Origin: an uncultured bacterium
Lineage (GTDB): Bacteria > Bacteroidota > Rhodothermia > Rhodothermales > Rubricoccaceae
Assembly: GCA_947493945.1 (NCBI GenBank)
Contig: CANLSR010000003.1
Location: 62,001-126,000 of the forward strand
Length of the DNA stretch: 64,000 bases
Direction: 5' to 3'
The notes beneath the pieces are model-generated. The model ran no database searches and was not told the DNA's origin. It saw only the letters and a program-made list of their open reading frames with translations. This document shows positions 62,932 through 64,000 of this stretch, piece by piece; the stretch's first letter is position 1, and each line of letters begins with the position of its first letter. The position numbers and the translations under genes are program-made.

Positions 62932-64000
62932 CTACAGCCCGTAGTGCTTGCGGATGGCGGACTGCGAGGACTGGACGGACTTTAGCGTCTCCTTGAGCAG
63001 GTTCTGCTGGCTCTTGTGCATCACGTCCGGGTCCACCAGGTCGCTCGGCGTCTCGCCGCGCTCGGCCGCCTGCATCTGCTCGCGCAGGTGGACGTCGACC
63101 AGCGTCGTGAACGGCGGGACCAGCGCCTTGGCCTGGGCCGCCAGCGGGTGGCCGGTGCGGGCCACCTCGCGCAGCCGGTCGAACGTGTTGGCCGACTCCA
63201 GGTACGACGCGTCGATGGCCATCGCGCGCGCCAGCCGCACGATGGGCAGCACGGCCCGCTTGCGCAGGTCGAGGCCCGTCCGCCCGCCGACCTCCTCCAC
63301 CTCGATGCGGCCGAACGTCGAGAGCGGGATGTCGATCCGGGTGCCCTCGCGGGCCAGGATCTTGGCCAGCCGCTCGTTGGGCAGGTGGGCCGCGATGGCC
63401 TGGCGGAGCGCCTGGCCCAGCTCCTCGTCGCCGTACAACGTGCGCAGGTCGAAGCAGAGCGCGGCGCGCGACGTGGACTCGGCGTCGGTCCCCGAGGCCC
63501 ACGCCTCGTAGGCGGCCCGCCACGACGAGAGCGGCTGGCGGAACGCCTCGGCGCTGGCGTCGATGCCGTTTTTCGGGTCGCCGAAGCCACACTGTTGAAA
63601 CGCCTTGCCGGCGCGCGTCGCCAGCCGCTCGTAGTAGACCGCCGCGCGCTCGGCGTCGGCGGGGTCGGGGTCGGCGTAGACCAGGCCGTTGTCCTGCCAC
63701 GCCCGCAGCACGGACTCGCGCCGGCCCGAGGCGCCGAACGTGATCCAGGCCCACGGCCCGCGGAACACGTCGTCGCCCAGCTCGGCCGCCAGCTCGGCCT
63801 CGACGGTGCGCAGCACCTGGCGCTTGAGCTGGTCGTCGACCTCGGTCACGAGGTCGAGGAGGTCCTCGGAGTGGACGCCCTGGTGGTAGAGCCGGTAGAG
63901 GCGGCGGCTGGAGTCGGCGCGCAGGCCGGCCAGCTCCTCGACGGAGCGGGCGCGCTCGAGCCGCTCGGTCGTGGCCACCGGGTCCAGGCCGCGGTAGTGG
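62932..64000 (-). CDS. DUF294-type nucleotidyltransferase-like protein (5' partial)
   Basis: At least 355 residues; the frame is open to the window edge (HYRGLDPVATTERL), so the N-terminus, which in this family usually holds cNMP-binding and CBS domains, lies outside. The visible part has helical RSVEELAGLRADSSRRLYRL, the nucleotidyltransferase-like block WITFGASGRRESVLRAWQDN and GLVYADPD, then a long helical C-terminal domain ending SQSAIRKHYGL. In relatives the block reads G-S-x-G-R-x-E..T-D-Q-D-N-A-L; here the first Asp position is Trp (AWQDN), so one expected metal ligand is lost. Such proteins are thought to regulate by binding nucleotides. Same strand as the PBP gene. Confidence 0.85.
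   Translation of the reverse strand, partial: HYRGLDPVATTERLERARSVEELAGLRADSSRRLYRLYHQGVHSEDLLDLVTEVDDQLKRQVLRTVEAELAAELGDDVFRGPWAWITFGASGRRESVLRAWQDNGLVYADPDPADAERAAVYYERLATRAGKAFQQCGFGDPKNGIDASAEAFRQPLSSWRAAYEAWASGTDAESTSRAALCFDLRTLYGDEELGQALRQAIAAHLPNERLAKILAREGTRIDIPLSTFGRIEVEEVGGRTGLDLRKRAVLPIVRLARAMAIDASYLESANTFDRLREVARTGHPLAAQAKALVPPFTTLVDVHLREQMQAAERGETPSDLVDPDVMHKSQQNLLKETLKSVQSSQSAIRKHYGL

Overview
The window is GC-rich chromosomal DNA (by eye around 70% G+C) carrying about 58 genes or gene parts at normal density, with no prophage or insertion sequence. Several things point to Bacteroidota in the broad sense, most likely a Rhodothermota/Rubricoccaceae-type marine bacterium: -7 elements of the TAnnTTTG type (often seen here as TAGCTTG), start codons without Shine-Dalgarno sequences, a HmuY-like lipoprotein, a BlaI/M56-TonB pair, ArsS, and very high GC. 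The assignment to a family is inference.

Layout. 0-7 kb: the end of a propeller-type sensor histidine kinase, a cyclic-nucleotide-binding protein overlapping an AI-2E-family permease, an MBL hydrolase, a CsbD-like protein and an acyl-CoA carboxylase beta subunit. 7-12.5 kb: one tightly coupled minus-strand operon for metal (probably Mn) uptake (DtxR/MntR regulator, binding lipoprotein, a stray four-helix-bundle gene, ATPase, two permeases with winged-helix tails) with a doubled operator in front. 12.7-15 kb: CusF-like, HmuY-like and TolB-like lipoproteins. 15-21 kb: RNase Z, ABC exporter, MFS transporter, DusB. 21-24 kb: a fulvocin C-like cysteine-rich lipoprotein, two small membrane proteins and a degenerate-GGDEF-like protein. 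24-29 kb: an arsenosugar pair (peroxidase-like protein + ArsS), a thioesterase and a GHL10 glycosidase-like lipoprotein. 29-33 kb: the conserved mnmE-yidC-rnpA-rpmH block. 33-36.5 kb: two tRNAs and gyrA. 36.5-42 kb: metabolic and transport genes. 42-44 kb: two bacterial microcompartment (BMC) shell genes plus a YbbR-like gene, with their own promoter and no cargo enzyme in sight. 44-49 kb: a four-gene surface-polysaccharide cluster. 49-64 kb: VWA protein, NarL-type regulator, BioY, crotonase, BlaI/BlaR1-TonB pair, TPP riboswitch-thiC, DUF2147, ArsA-like ATPase, PBP1A and a DUF294-type protein cut by the window end.

The most unusual content is the orphan BMC shell pair (one protein with an altered pore and edge and an SAP/Rho-N-like tail), the fulvocin C-like protein with 8+8 cysteines, and the repeats: 7-bp-period arrays at nearly every junction of the metal operon, an iterated CGCTGGCG octamer forming inverted repeats at gene ends, a 28-bp perfect palindrome, and an inverted TGTCATCCTGAG-type element between convergent genes. 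All assignments come from reading the sequence; no database search was run.
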